Shown here: positions 1 to 8,145 of the stretch, piece after piece
Layout: the number at the start of each line of letters is the position of its first letter
Position numbering within the stretch: position 1 is the first letter of the stretch
NCBI GenBank assembly: GCA_002418685.1
Contig: DIEP01000097.1
Coordinates: 1 to 23,321 of the forward strand
Source: Ignavibacteria bacterium UBA5771
GTDB taxonomy: Bacteria; Bacteroidota; Ignavibacteria; Kapaibacteriales; UBA2268
DNA: 23,321 bases
Reading direction: 5' to 3'
Program-made: the position numbers and the translations under genes
The notes under the pieces: model-generated
Database searches by the model: none
What the model was told of the DNA's origin: nothing
What the model saw: only the letters and a program-made list of their open reading frames with translations

Positions 1-1
1 C

Positions 2-769
2 AATATAGAAGGCGATATATATAAAACGTGGAATTTTCATAATGATTTGAGAATTAAGAACTCCGATGACTTTTATGAAGCAAGTTTTTTTTCGGGAGAA
101 TCTATGCAATTTTTAAATAACAAAATATATATAAATGTTGGCGCTCCTTATTTTCCCAAGAAATTTTATTTATATAATATACTTTTGATTTATGATTTAA
201 ACACAAATTCAGGCTATACGACAATTACATTTCCCGATAATTATTTACATAATAAAGATTTCGCGAAATATGGATCTGCTTTTTGTATTGCAAATGATAA
301 ATTAGTTTTTTCTTATCAAGTTAATCATAACATTTATATTTATGATTTAAAAGGAAATTTCGTGAAATCATATCCCGTTAAAAGTAATTATTTAGAAAAT
401 TTCCCATATCTTGACCCTGAAGATGAAAGAAATATGACTGCTTATCGAAAAATTCGTGATTCAGTCGGGGAGTATGTTTCGATTAATTATGATCCGTATG
501 AAAAGCTATATTATAGAATTGTGAGCCATAATTACCCACAATACGGTGATAAAAATAGAGTTTATCATTTTCTCGATAATAATTGGTCGATTATTTTTTT
601 AGATACTAATTTCAAAATTATTGCAGAACAAGCTTTTCCAGGTAAAAAATATCATATTTATTCAATATTCCCAACTAATGAAGGTCTTATGATTATGGAA
701 AATCCTAAATTTGACAAATATAATCTAACATTTGATATTTTTAAGATTAATAAGGAAAAGATAAGGTGA
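2..769 (+). CDS. Beta-propeller-like protein, DUF4221-like (5' end outside window)
   Basis: The frame is open from base 2, so the gene begins upstream and about 256 codons of its 3' part are seen. A TTG at 47 could serve as a start, but nothing supports it over a longer protein. The sequence is rich in Tyr, Asn, Phe and Ile and shows repeating short beta-strand blocks such as NKIYINVG, LLIYDLNT and NIYIYDLKGN, each strand-turn-strand. This pattern is typical of six-bladed beta-propeller proteins of Bacteroidota (6-bladed propeller and DUF4221-type families). It overlaps the next gene by GTGA (766-769), so the two are probably co-translated. The partner is a lipoprotein, so an envelope location is likely. 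Family assignment is by fold-like pattern only; no catalytic residues can be named. Confidence 0.6.
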   Translation, partial: NIEGDIYKTWNFHNDLRIKNSDDFYEASFFSGESMQFLNNKIYINVGAPYFPKKFYLYNILLIYDLNTNSGYTTITFPDNYLHNKDFAKYGSAFCIANDKLVFSYQVNHNIYIYDLKGNFVKSYPVKSNYLENFPYLDPEDERNMTAYRKIRDSVGEYVSINYDPYEKLYYRIVSHNYPQYGDKNRVYHFLDNNWSIIFLDTNFKIIAEQAFPGKKYHIYSIFPTNEGLMIMENPKFDKYNLTFDIFKINKEKIR

Positions 770-1227
770 AAAAAATTCTTTTTATTTTTGTTTTGAACAT
801 TTTTATATTATTCACAACTGGTTGTAATCAAAATGATAGAGTCAATACAAAACAAGAACAACCTTCTCAATATACCCTATTGAAGAAATATATTGATAAT
901 GGAAAATTTGGAAATTTCGAAAACATAAAAAAATATATTATTTTGAATGAAGAAGGATGTGTGGGATGTGTTAGTATTGCTGTGAATTCCATATTGAAGG
1001 AATTTCAAAATTATAAAGATACAGTTGCAGTAATTGCAGTTTATCAAACCAGAGTCATTCCAAGAGAGATTTCCATACTTTTAAAAAAATATAAAGATGT
1101 TTATTTAGATAGCAATGGGTTATTCAATGAGTTCAATATTGCTCCCCATCAGTCAAGTGTAATTATTCCGAAGGATACAGGTCTTGAAATAATTGATGTT
1201 GTTGAGTATTATCGCGGTAATAAATAA
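766..1227 (+). CDS. Lipoprotein with thioredoxin-like CxxC motif
   Basis: A 153-residue protein starting with GTG inside the stop of the preceding gene; an AAGGA-like ribosome site lies just upstream. It begins with a lysine pair, a hydrophobic stretch and a lipobox ending in TTGC, with the lipidated Cys at residue 20, so it should be anchored in the inner or outer membrane facing the periplasm. Residues 65-68 read CVGC after a predicted strand (KKYIILNEEG), followed by a helix and a second strand (VAVIAVYQ). Near the end SSVIIPKDTG resembles the cis-Pro/strand region of thioredoxin folds. A thiol-disulfide or redox role for a membrane-tethered thioredoxin-like domain is an inference. The domain is short and could be degenerate or specialised. 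Coupling to the propeller gene suggests the two proteins act together. Confidence 0.55.
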   Translation: MKKILFIFVLNIFILFTTGCNQNDRVNTKQEQPSQYTLLKKYIDNGKFGNFENIKKYIILNEEGCVGCVSIAVNSILKEFQNYKDTVAVIAVYQTRVIPREISILLKKYKDVYLDSNGLFNEFNIAPHQSSVIIPKDTGLEIIDVVEYYRGNK

Positions 1228-1322
1228 AAAATTAATTTATAGCAACACTTTCAAAAAGCAAAGGAGAGAAATTAATCTTTTCTAATTTTCAATTATCATA
1301 TCTGAATTCCGTCTTCAATTGA

Positions 1323-2216
1323 ATGGATGATTACCGCAAATATTTAAATCCGCAGGTCGTTGCAAAACTCAGTAATATTGAGTTAGTCGCGAAGCTTGTT
1401 GTCGAAGGTTTTATTACGGGCTTGCATCGTTCCCCTTTTCACGGATTTAGCGTGGAATTTGCCGAGCATCGTCAATACCGCCCCGGAGATGAAATAAAAT
1501 ATCTTGATTGGAAAGTGCTTGCACGCACTGAAAAATACTTCGTCAAGCAATTTGAAGAAGAAACTAACACGCGAATAATGATTATCCTCGATTCAAGTGC
1601 TTCAATGAATTATGCAAGTGGCAAAAATATTACCAAATTTGAATATGGTGCATATCTTGCGGCTTCTCTTGCCATGCTTATGATTCAGCAACGAGATGCG
1701 GCAGGGCTTGCTCTTTATGATACTGAAATTCGTAAATTTTTGCGACCGAATTCTCGCCCTTCTTATATTCGGGAAATACTAAAAACTCTCGAACTTGCTA
1801 AACCTCAGAACCAAACGGGAACTGCCAATTCGCTCAATTTAATTGCTGAAAGAATAAAAAAGCGAAGCCTTGTGGTTGTGATTAGCGATTTTTTTGATGA
1901 CGCTGATTTAGTAATAAAAGCATTGAGCCATTTCCGACATAATCAAAATGAAGTGATAGTGTTCCAGGTGCTTGACGAGCGTGAATTGGATTTCAAATTT
2001 GGTAGAAGTGCAAATTTTGTGGATATGGAAACGAATGAGAAGATATTGACTCACCCTTTTCAAATTCAGAAGATATATCAAGATTCAATGAACAGTTTTT
2101 TGACACGTTTGAAGACTGAATCGCATTTTCATAATATCGATTATAATTTAATAACAACAAATCAACCATTCGATAAAGCACTTGTTTCCTACCTCAATAA
2201 GAGAAGGAAAATTTAG
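1323..2216 (+). CDS. DUF58 domain protein (vWA-like, MoxR-associated type)
   Basis: A 297-residue protein with the hallmark DUF58 block: FAEHRQYRPGDEIKYLDW at residues 46-63, followed by a von Willebrand A-like strand ending in LDSSASM (residues 89-95). D90, S92 and S94 are in position for a MIDAS-type metal site. No membrane segments or signal peptide are visible, so it is cytoplasmic. DUF58 proteins normally work with MoxR-type AAA+ ATPases in assembly or chaperone-like complexes in Bacteroidota, but no MoxR gene is in this window; the gene stands alone between a lipoprotein and the sdh operon. The ATG at 1323 has no Shine-Dalgarno sequence, which is common here for first genes. The length fits the short cytoplasmic DUF58 class. 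Confidence 0.88.
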   Translation: MDDYRKYLNPQVVAKLSNIELVAKLVVEGFITGLHRSPFHGFSVEFAEHRQYRPGDEIKYLDWKVLARTEKYFVKQFEEETNTRIMIILDSSASMNYASGKNITKFEYGAYLAASLAMLMIQQRDAAGLALYDTEIRKFLRPNSRPSYIREILKTLELAKPQNQTGTANSLNLIAERIKKRSLVVVISDFFDDADLVIKALSHFRHNQNEVIVFQVLDERELDFKFGRSANFVDMETNEKILTHPFQIQKIYQDSMNSFLTRLKTESHFHNIDYNLITTNQPFDKALVSYLNKRRKI

Positions 2217-2290
2217 CCAATACTAAATCATCATACCAAAAAAAATAATTATTTTACGTAATTTTAACTTTTCAAATTAATACAATTTCA

Positions 2291-2298
2291 TAATTTTG
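2291..2298 (+). promoter_or_regulatory. Candidate Bacteroidota -7 promoter element for the sdh operon
   Basis: TAATTTTG matches the Bacteroidota TAnnTTTG element exactly and lies 22 bases before the sdhC ATG. A weak upstream match (TTTC at 2270-2273, 17-base spacer) could be the -33 element. It would give a leader of roughly 15 bases without a Shine-Dalgarno site. Confidence 0.4.
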
Positions 2299-2320
2299 TT
2301 TTACTTTTATTTATTTTGTG

Positions 2321-3097
2321 ATGTTCAAATATTTAAATCATTTAGTAATAAGCAAATTTGTGATGGCGTTCTCGGGCGCTTATTTGCTTTTATTCATTAC
2401 AGGGCATCTTATTGGTAATCTGCAATTATTTATGGGCAGAGAACCTTTTAATGCTTACGCTAATTTTTTGCAAAGCATTGGCGAAGTACTTTGGGCTGAA
2501 AGAATTGTTCTAATTATAGCTGCAATTCTGCATATCATTACATCAATTTATCTCAAACTTCATAATTACAAACTGCGGGGAGAAAAGTATGCAGTTAGAA
2601 AATATGTAAAAGCGGGTTTAAATTCTCGAACAATGATCTGGACGGGCTTGATGATACTTGCTTTTGTCATTTTTCATTTATTGCACTTTACTTTTGGAGT
2701 AATTGATAGCAAAAACTATAATTATCAGGAATTATACACAAAAAATGCTTATGCAATTTCTTTTGCAGGAGATATCGAGCAAGCAAATCAGCAATCAATG
2801 AGTATGGAAGCATTGAATCCCGAACCAATAGTATATGAGAGACACGATGTGTACAAAATGGTAATAATGGATTTCCGTAATCCATGGGTTTCATTATTTT
2901 ATATGATTGCTGTTGCACTGTTGGGGGTTCATATCAGTCACTCATTGCAAAGTGCTTTTCAAACATTGGGGATAAGTGGTCCGCGATTTACTCGATTCAT
3001 TCGACCCGCCAGTATCGTTTATGGCTTTTTCATTGGTGGAGGATTTTTAATAATTCCACTATCTGTTTTATTAGGTTTAATTGGAGGTAATATATGA
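2321..3097 (+). CDS. sdhC: Succinate dehydrogenase/fumarate reductase cytochrome b subunit (B-type SdhC)
   Basis: Membrane anchor and haem-binding subunit of complex II, passing electrons between the SdhB iron-sulfur clusters and the menaquinone pool in the inner membrane. The protein has 258 residues and five hydrophobic segments (about 13-33, 60-80, 104-126, 187-206, 230-255), the single-large-subunit form of B-type enzymes that bind two haems. Candidate axial histidines fall in the expected helices: H29 (GHLIGN), H71 (ILHIITS), H119/H122 (IFHLLHF) and H204/H207 (GVHISHSLQSAF). The loop between the third and fourth helices (about 127-186) is long. I chose ATG 2321 over the adjacent GTG 2318; only one residue differs. 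The stop overlaps sdhA by ATGA, so the operon is translationally coupled. Confidence 0.93.
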   Translation: MFKYLNHLVISKFVMAFSGAYLLLFITGHLIGNLQLFMGREPFNAYANFLQSIGEVLWAERIVLIIAAILHIITSIYLKLHNYKLRGEKYAVRKYVKAGLNSRTMIWTGLMILAFVIFHLLHFTFGVIDSKNYNYQELYTKNAYAISFAGDIEQANQQSMSMEALNPEPIVYERHDVYKMVIMDFRNPWVSLFYMIAVALLGVHISHSLQSAFQTLGISGPRFTRFIRPASIVYGFFIGGGFLIIPLSVLLGLIGGNI

Positions 3098-5004
3098 GTC
3101 TTGAATCTAAAATTCCCGCTGGACCATTGGAACAAAAATGGCAGAAACATAAGGACAATTTGAAACCTGTCAGTCCTGCAAATAAGAGGAAGTTTAAAAT
3201 ACTCATTGTGGGAACAGGTCTTGCTGGAGGTAGTGCAGCAGCCACATTGGGTGAACTCGGATTTGATGTCGAAGTATTTACATACCACGATTCTGCACGT
3301 CGAGCCCATTCGGTTGCAGCTCAGGGAGGAATTAATGCTGCTAAAAATTATCAGAATGATGGAGATAGTGTCTGGCGGCTTTTTATAGATACTATCAAAG
3401 GTGGCGATTATCGTTCACGCGAAGCAAACACATATAGATTGGCAGAATTGAGCTCTAATATAATTGATCAAGCAACTGCTCAAGGCGTTCCTTTTGCTCG
3501 TGAATATGGAGGCTATCTTGATAATCGTTCATTCGGAGGGGCATTAGTTTCTCGAACATTTTATGCTCGTGGACAGACAGGGCAGCAATTGCTTCTGGGT
3601 GTCTATTCTGCATTAAGCAGACAGGTTGGTGCGGGGAGTGTGAAAATACATACTCACAAAGATATGCTGGATTTAGTAGTAATTGATGGAACTGCTCGCG
3701 GCATAGTAGTGCGTGATTTAGTTAATGGCAAAATCGAGACTTTCATCGGCGATGCTGTAATTCTTGCAACGGGTGGATATGCTAATGTATTCTTCCTTTC
3801 TACGAATGCTCTGCACAGCAATGCAACTGCAATTTGGAGAGCACATAAAAAAGGTGCTTATTTTGCAAATCCTTGTTTTACGCAAATTCATCCTACATGT
3901 ATTCCCGCAAGTGGTGATCATCAATCGAAATTAACCTTGATGAGCGAATCTCTACGAAATGATGGGCGTATGTGGGTTCCTAAGAATCCTGATGAAAAAA
4001 GACCACCCGAACAAATACCAAATGAAGATCGGGATTATTTTCTTGAAAGAATGTATCCTTCTTATGGCAATTTATCGCCACGCGATATTGCTTCACGTGC
4101 TGTCAAGCGTATGTGCGATGAAGGCAAAGGAGTTGGAAAATCTCGTCAAGCAGTTTATCTTGATTTTACCGATGCACTTGGGCGTCTTGGCAAAACCGTT
4201 ATTGCAGATAGATACGGTAATCTTTTTGATATGTATGATAGAATTGTTGATGAAAATCCATATAATGGACCTATGATGATATACCCTGCACCACATTACA
4301 CAATGGGTGGTTTATGGGTGGATTATAATTTAATGAGCAATATCCCCGGACTTTTTGTGCTTGGCGAAGCAAATTTCAGCGATCACGGTGCAAATCGTTT
4401 GGGTGCAAGCGCACTGATGCAAGGTCTTGCTGATGGCTACTTTGTTATTCCATATACGATTAACTCATATTTGGTAAAAGGCAAGCCTGCTGCAATTCCA
4501 TTAGACCATCCCGAGATTAAAAAAGCTGAAAATGATGTGCAAAATCGTATAAATAAATTGCTCTCGATTAATGGCAATGAAACACCAACAGGATTGCATA
4601 GGAAACTTGGCAAAATCATGTGGGATAATGTCGGTATGGGAAGAAATGAGCAAGGTCTGAAAAATGCTATCAATCAAATTCAGGCGATTCGAGACGAGTT
4701 TTGGCACAATTTAAAAGTTGTGGGAAATGATTCCTATATGAATCCCGTAATTGAAAAAGCTTTAAGGGTTGCTGATTTTATGGAACTTGGCGAATTGATT
4801 GCTCGCGATGCACTTGAACGTGATGAATCATGCGGGGCACATTTCCGCGAAGAACATCAAACGCCAGAAGGAGAAGCATTGCGTGATGATGAGCATTTCG
4901 CTCATGTTGCTGCTTGGGAATATAATCAAGATAAGGAACCCATTAGGCATAAAGAAGAATTAAATTTTGAATTTGTGGAATTTGCTACAAGGAGTTATAA
5001 ATAA
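3094..5004 (+). CDS. sdhA: Succinate dehydrogenase/fumarate reductase flavoprotein subunit
   Basis: Catalytic subunit of complex II, interconverting succinate and fumarate on the cytoplasmic face. It has 636 residues, the usual length for the Bacteroidota form. The FAD-binding dinucleotide fold is GTGLAGG at residues 40-46. H72 in the RRAHSVAAQGGINA block (69-82) is the expected covalent FAD attachment site. Further family marks are TQIHPTCIP, SPRDIASRAVKR (the catalytic Arg region), PHYTMGGLWVD and ANRLGASALMQG. GGAGG at 3083-3087, six bases before the ATG, is a strong ribosome site, unlike the operon's first gene. It overlaps sdhC by four bases and sdhB by one base (TAATG). Whether the enzyme runs as oxidase or reductase cannot be told from sequence. 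Confidence 0.97.
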   Translation: MSLESKIPAGPLEQKWQKHKDNLKPVSPANKRKFKILIVGTGLAGGSAAATLGELGFDVEVFTYHDSARRAHSVAAQGGINAAKNYQNDGDSVWRLFIDTIKGGDYRSREANTYRLAELSSNIIDQATAQGVPFAREYGGYLDNRSFGGALVSRTFYARGQTGQQLLLGVYSALSRQVGAGSVKIHTHKDMLDLVVIDGTARGIVVRDLVNGKIETFIGDAVILATGGYANVFFLSTNALHSNATAIWRAHKKGAYFANPCFTQIHPTCIPASGDHQSKLTLMSESLRNDGRMWVPKNPDEKRPPEQIPNEDRDYFLERMYPSYGNLSPRDIASRAVKRMCDEGKGVGKSRQAVYLDFTDALGRLGKTVIADRYGNLFDMYDRIVDENPYNGPMMIYPAPHYTMGGLWVDYNLMSNIPGLFVLGEANFSDHGANRLGASALMQGLADGYFVIPYTINSYLVKGKPAAIPLDHPEIKKAENDVQNRINKLLSINGNETPTGLHRKLGKIMWDNVGMGRNEQGLKNAINQIQAIRDEFWHNLKVVGNDSYMNPVIEKALRVADFMELGELIARDALERDESCGAHFREEHQTPEGEALRDDEHFAHVAAWEYNQDKEPIRHKEELNFEFVEFATRSYK

Positions 5005-5753
5005 TGAAAGTCAAATTGCATGTTTGGAGACAAAAAGATAAATCAACACCCGGTCATCTCGTCGATTATGACGTTGATGGTATTGAACCGGATATGTCCT
5101 TCTTAGAAATGCTGGATATTCTCAATGAAAGTCTAATCCTGAAAGGCGAGGATCCCGTTGCTTTCGAATATGATTGCAGGGAGGGAATTTGCGGTTGCTG
5201 TTCATTAACAGTCAATGGAATACCTCATGGTCATCAAAAAGGCACAACAATATGTCAATTGTTTATGCGAAAATTCTCTGATGGCGAAGATATAACAATT
5301 GAACCTTTCCGTGCTAAATCTTTTCCTGTAATTAGAGATTTGATTGTCGATCGTTCGGCATTCGATAGAATCATTCAAGCAGGTGGATTTATTACTGTTG
5401 GGACAGGAATGGCTCAAGATGCAAACAGTATCCTAATACCTAAAAAAATTGCAGATCTTGCTATGGATGCAGCACAATGTATTGGATGCGGTGCATGCGT
5501 TGCTGCTTGCCCTAACAGCTCAGCTATGCTCTTCCTTTCAGCTAAATCCAGCCAATTGAATTTATTGCCACAAGGTAAACCTGAAAAATTAAAAAGAGCA
5601 CGCGCAATGATCGCCCAAATGGAGAAAGAAGGTTTCGGAAGTTGCTCGAATCACTATGAATGCGAAGCTGTTTGCCCAAAAGAAATATCTGTTCAATTTA
5701 TAGCAAAATTTAATAGAGATTATTTAGCTGCTTCAATTAAAGAAGGTGCTTAA
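5004..5753 (+). CDS. sdhB: Succinate dehydrogenase/fumarate reductase iron-sulfur subunit
   Basis: Electron-transfer subunit of complex II carrying three iron-sulfur clusters between SdhA flavin and SdhC. All cluster ligands are visible in 249 residues. The 2Fe-2S cluster is bound by C58, C63, C66 and C84 (CREGICGCC, then TTICQL). The 4Fe-4S motif is CIGCGACVAACP (C159, C162, C165, C169), and the last ligands are C214, C220 and C224 (CSNHYECEAVCP). There is an extra Cys at 65 where relatives usually carry another residue. Sequence blocks such as DMSFLEMLDILNE and EPFRAKSFPVIRDLIVDRSAFDR are characteristic of the Bacteroidota B-type enzyme. Its ATG shares one base with the sdhA stop, and GGAG at 4991-4994 is the ribosome site. 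It is the last gene before a strong terminator. Confidence 0.96.
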   Translation: MKVKLHVWRQKDKSTPGHLVDYDVDGIEPDMSFLEMLDILNESLILKGEDPVAFEYDCREGICGCCSLTVNGIPHGHQKGTTICQLFMRKFSDGEDITIEPFRAKSFPVIRDLIVDRSAFDRIIQAGGFITVGTGMAQDANSILIPKKIADLAMDAAQCIGCGACVAACPNSSAMLFLSAKSSQLNLLPQGKPEKLKRARAMIAQMEKEGFGSCSNHYECEAVCPKEISVQFIAKFNRDYLAASIKEGA

Positions 5754-5797
5754 GCGATTCAATTTATTAATGAGATGTATTAGCAAGCTCAAAAAAT

Positions 5798-5837
5798 AAA
5801 GGCTACTTATATTTTCTATGAGTAGCCTTTTTTTATT
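5798..5837 (+). terminator. Intrinsic terminator of the sdh operon
   Basis: A 13-base-pair stem (5798-5810 with 5818-5830, one G-T pair; core AAAGGCTACT/AGTAGCCTTT is perfect) with a 7-base loop, followed by a T-rich tract (5828-5839). It lies 45 bases after the sdhB stop. This is the clearest rho-independent terminator in the window. Confidence 0.92.
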
Positions 5838-6167
5838 TTAGATCATCTTTCATTTACCTGTTCTCAGGTATGAAGTGATGTTGTCTTATTCACTCTTTTT
5901 AGGAGCTTTTGTAGTGTGCTTTACAGCTATTGAATACAATTCACAAAATTTCAATACTCTATTAATCAAACAAAATGCTCATTAAATAACAATTATGACG
6001 ATTTTAATTACTATTGTTAATACTAAATAAAATATACATGATAGAGGAATTTGATATTCTATGGAGATTTTCTATTAAACCGACCAGTTTCCTTTTTCTA
6101 AATTCTAAATTCTTTCTTAATATCTAATAGTAATTTGTAATTTTAAAATCATTAAAAATTTTATGAT
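5838..6167. other. Intergenic region without a convincing gene
   Basis: About 330 bases between the sdh terminator and the proS promoter. It is very AT-rich, with stops in all frames at short intervals. It holds one compact hairpin (5849-5874: TACCTG-TTCT-CAGGTA plus an outer TTCA/TGAA pairing across a two-base bulge). It also holds one possible 35-codon frame (5878-5985, hydrophobic N-terminal half) that has no good ribosome site. I see no tRNA, repeat array or mobile element. Confidence 0.5.
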
Positions 6168-6175
6168 TAATTTTG
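6168..6175 (+). promoter_or_regulatory. Candidate -7 promoter element for proS
   Basis: TAATTTTG matches TAnnTTTG exactly and lies 40 bases before the proS ATG. No -33 TTG at the usual spacing is seen. Confidence 0.33.
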
Positions 6176-6215
6176 AAACTTTTAAGATACTGTTTTTCAA
6201 TATTCTAAAAATATA

Positions 6216-7922
6216 ATGCGACAAAATCATTATTTCATTCCTACTTTAAGAGAAGTGCCGAGCGACGCACAGATACCTTCACATCAATTAATGCTTCGCG
6301 CAGGGTTGATTCGTCAAGTCGGTGCAGGCATATTTTCTTTTTTACCATTGGGTTTCCGAGTTTTCCTAAAAGCTGTCAATATAATTCGTGAAGAAATGAA
6401 TGCAATTGGCGGGCAGGAGTTTTTGCTTCCCGCACTTAACCCAATTGAAATATGGGAGCAAACGGGCAGAGTGGAAGCTATGGGAGATGTGCTTTTCCAT
6501 ATAAAAAATCGCGAGGGACTTGTGCTTGCTCCAACTCACGAAGAAATAATCACATTCCATGCTTCTCACCATATTAAATCATATAAAGATTTACCTCAAA
6601 TTTGGTATCAAATTCAAACGAAATTCCGTAATGAACCTCGTCCAAAATCAGGTGTTTTGCGTGGTAGGCAATTTACTATGAAGGATGCTTATTCATTAGA
6701 TATTGATAGAGAGGGACTTGATATTGCATATCAAAAACATTATGAAGCATATTGCAAGATATTTGATAGATGTGGTTTGAAATATATTATTGTGGGCGCA
6801 TCGAGCGGTGCAATGGGAGGCAAGCAATCGCAAGAATTTATGCTCGAATCCGATGCGGGTGAAGATATTGTGGCTATTGCTGATGATGGTTATGCGGCAA
6901 ATCTTGAAATCGCTCAATCGGGATTGAAACCTCAACCGAGATTAGAGCCCAGCCCTAAACTTGAAGAGTTTGCGACTCCAAATGCAAAAACTATTAATGA
7001 TTTAGTTAAACAATATAATTTACCCGAAACGAGTTGCGCCAAGTCTGTTGTATATATTGTAAATAATGAACCCGTCTTGATTCTAATGCGTGGAAATGAC
7101 CAGTTGAACGAAAGCAAATTATCGACTGCTTTAGGCTCAACTCTTTATCGTCCCGCCGAAGCTGATGAATTGTTGAAATATACAGGTGCAAATGCAGGAT
7201 CGATTGGTCCAATCAATCTGAAAACCAAGATGAAAATAATTGCCGACAAGCTTCTTCAAGATTCCAATGGGCTGGTAAGTGGTGCAAATAAAGATGGCTA
7301 TCATTTTAAGAATATAGATTTTACTCGAGATTGCAAAATTGATGAGTATTATGACTTGCGAACTGTGAATGAAGGGGAACCTTCGCCAATCAATGGTTTG
7401 CCAATTAGAATTTCCAAAACAATTGAACTTGGTCATATTTTCAAATTAGGAACTCGCTATTCTGATGCTCTCGGGGCAAAATTTCTAGATAAAGATGGCT
7501 CTGAAAAGTCAATAATAATGGGAAGCTACGGTATCGGCGTAGAAAGGATCATAGCATCATTTATCGAGCAAAACTATGACGAGAAAGGGATTGTTTGGAA
7601 AAAGGCACTTTCACCATTCGATATGCACGTGATTTCGATTAATCAAACAAAATTTCCCGAAGTCGCTGAGTATTCGAATAAATTAATGGCAGAATTGCAG
7701 GGTAGCGGTTTTGAAGTGCTTTGGGATGACCGAGAAGAAAGCGCCGGAGTGAAATTTAATGATGCAGATTTAATTGGAATTCCCATCCAAATTATAATCA
7801 GCAATAAAACAATCGCCAATGGTAATGCAGAAATAAAATTAAGGCAGACCAATGAAAGATTATACATTTCATTGGGAAATATCGTTGAAGAATTAAAAGA
7901 AATATATTCTCATATAAAATAA
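6216..7922 (+). CDS. proS: Prolyl-tRNA synthetase, bacterial type with editing domain
   Basis: Class II aminoacyl-tRNA synthetase charging tRNA-Pro. The 568 residues fit the bacterial form, and the N-terminus (YFIPTLREVPSDAQIPSH) aligns with the family start, fixing the ATG at 6216. Motif 2 is FRNEPRPKSGVLRGRQF (137-153), the TxE element is at 107-109, and motif 3 is GSYGIGVER at about 435-443. Between motifs 2 and 3 lies a YbaK-like editing insertion (about 225-405) with CAKSVVYI, LMRGNDQLNESKL and GSIGPINL, expected to clear Ala-tRNA-Pro. A C-terminal anticodon-binding domain follows (SPFDMHVISIN onward). This is the bacterial class, not the eukaryote/archaeal-like ProRS used by many bacteria. 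No Shine-Dalgarno is visible. It converges on mnmA, with 223 bases between the two genes. Confidence 0.96.
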   Translation: MRQNHYFIPTLREVPSDAQIPSHQLMLRAGLIRQVGAGIFSFLPLGFRVFLKAVNIIREEMNAIGGQEFLLPALNPIEIWEQTGRVEAMGDVLFHIKNREGLVLAPTHEEIITFHASHHIKSYKDLPQIWYQIQTKFRNEPRPKSGVLRGRQFTMKDAYSLDIDREGLDIAYQKHYEAYCKIFDRCGLKYIIVGASSGAMGGKQSQEFMLESDAGEDIVAIADDGYAANLEIAQSGLKPQPRLEPSPKLEEFATPNAKTINDLVKQYNLPETSCAKSVVYIVNNEPVLILMRGNDQLNESKLSTALGSTLYRPAEADELLKYTGANAGSIGPINLKTKMKIIADKLLQDSNGLVSGANKDGYHFKNIDFTRDCKIDEYYDLRTVNEGEPSPINGLPIRISKTIELGHIFKLGTRYSDALGAKFLDKDGSEKSIIMGSYGIGVERIIASFIEQNYDEKGIVWKKALSPFDMHVISINQTKFPEVAEYSNKLMAELQGSGFEVLWDDREESAGVKFNDADLIGIPIQIIISNKTIANGNAEIKLRQTNERLYISLGNIVEELKEIYSHIK

Positions 7923-8116
7923 AGAGCAGCCATCGTGAGGCAAAAGCAGTAGCACTGAAGTTCCCATCGGCGCAAGAATCCATTATTTATAGTTCACGAA
8001 TTAATTTGTGCGTGAAAAGGAATTTGCATAGCTCCTAAATCCCCTTGATTGAGGAAAAAAATCTGATAAATCAAAGTTCAGAGAAATGGGTATACTGTTT
8101 GTGTAGATTCAGAACC

Positions 8117-8136
8117 TGCCATACTTGTTTATGGCA
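8117..8136. repeat. Small hairpin between the convergent proS and mnmA genes
   Basis: TGCCATA (8117-8123) and TATGGCA (8130-8136) form a perfect 7-base-pair stem with a 6-base loop, ten bases after the mnmA stop in mnmA's direction. It has no T-tract on either strand, so it is at best a weak terminator or mRNA 3'-end stabiliser. The rest of the 7923-8145 gap shows no gene. Confidence 0.3.
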
Positions 8137-8145
8137 AATTAAGGA

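Noticed and set aside
47..49. TTG at 47 as the true start of the first gene
   Set aside because: The frame is open to the window edge with similar beta-strand-like sequence before it and no ribosome site, so the gene more likely starts upstream.
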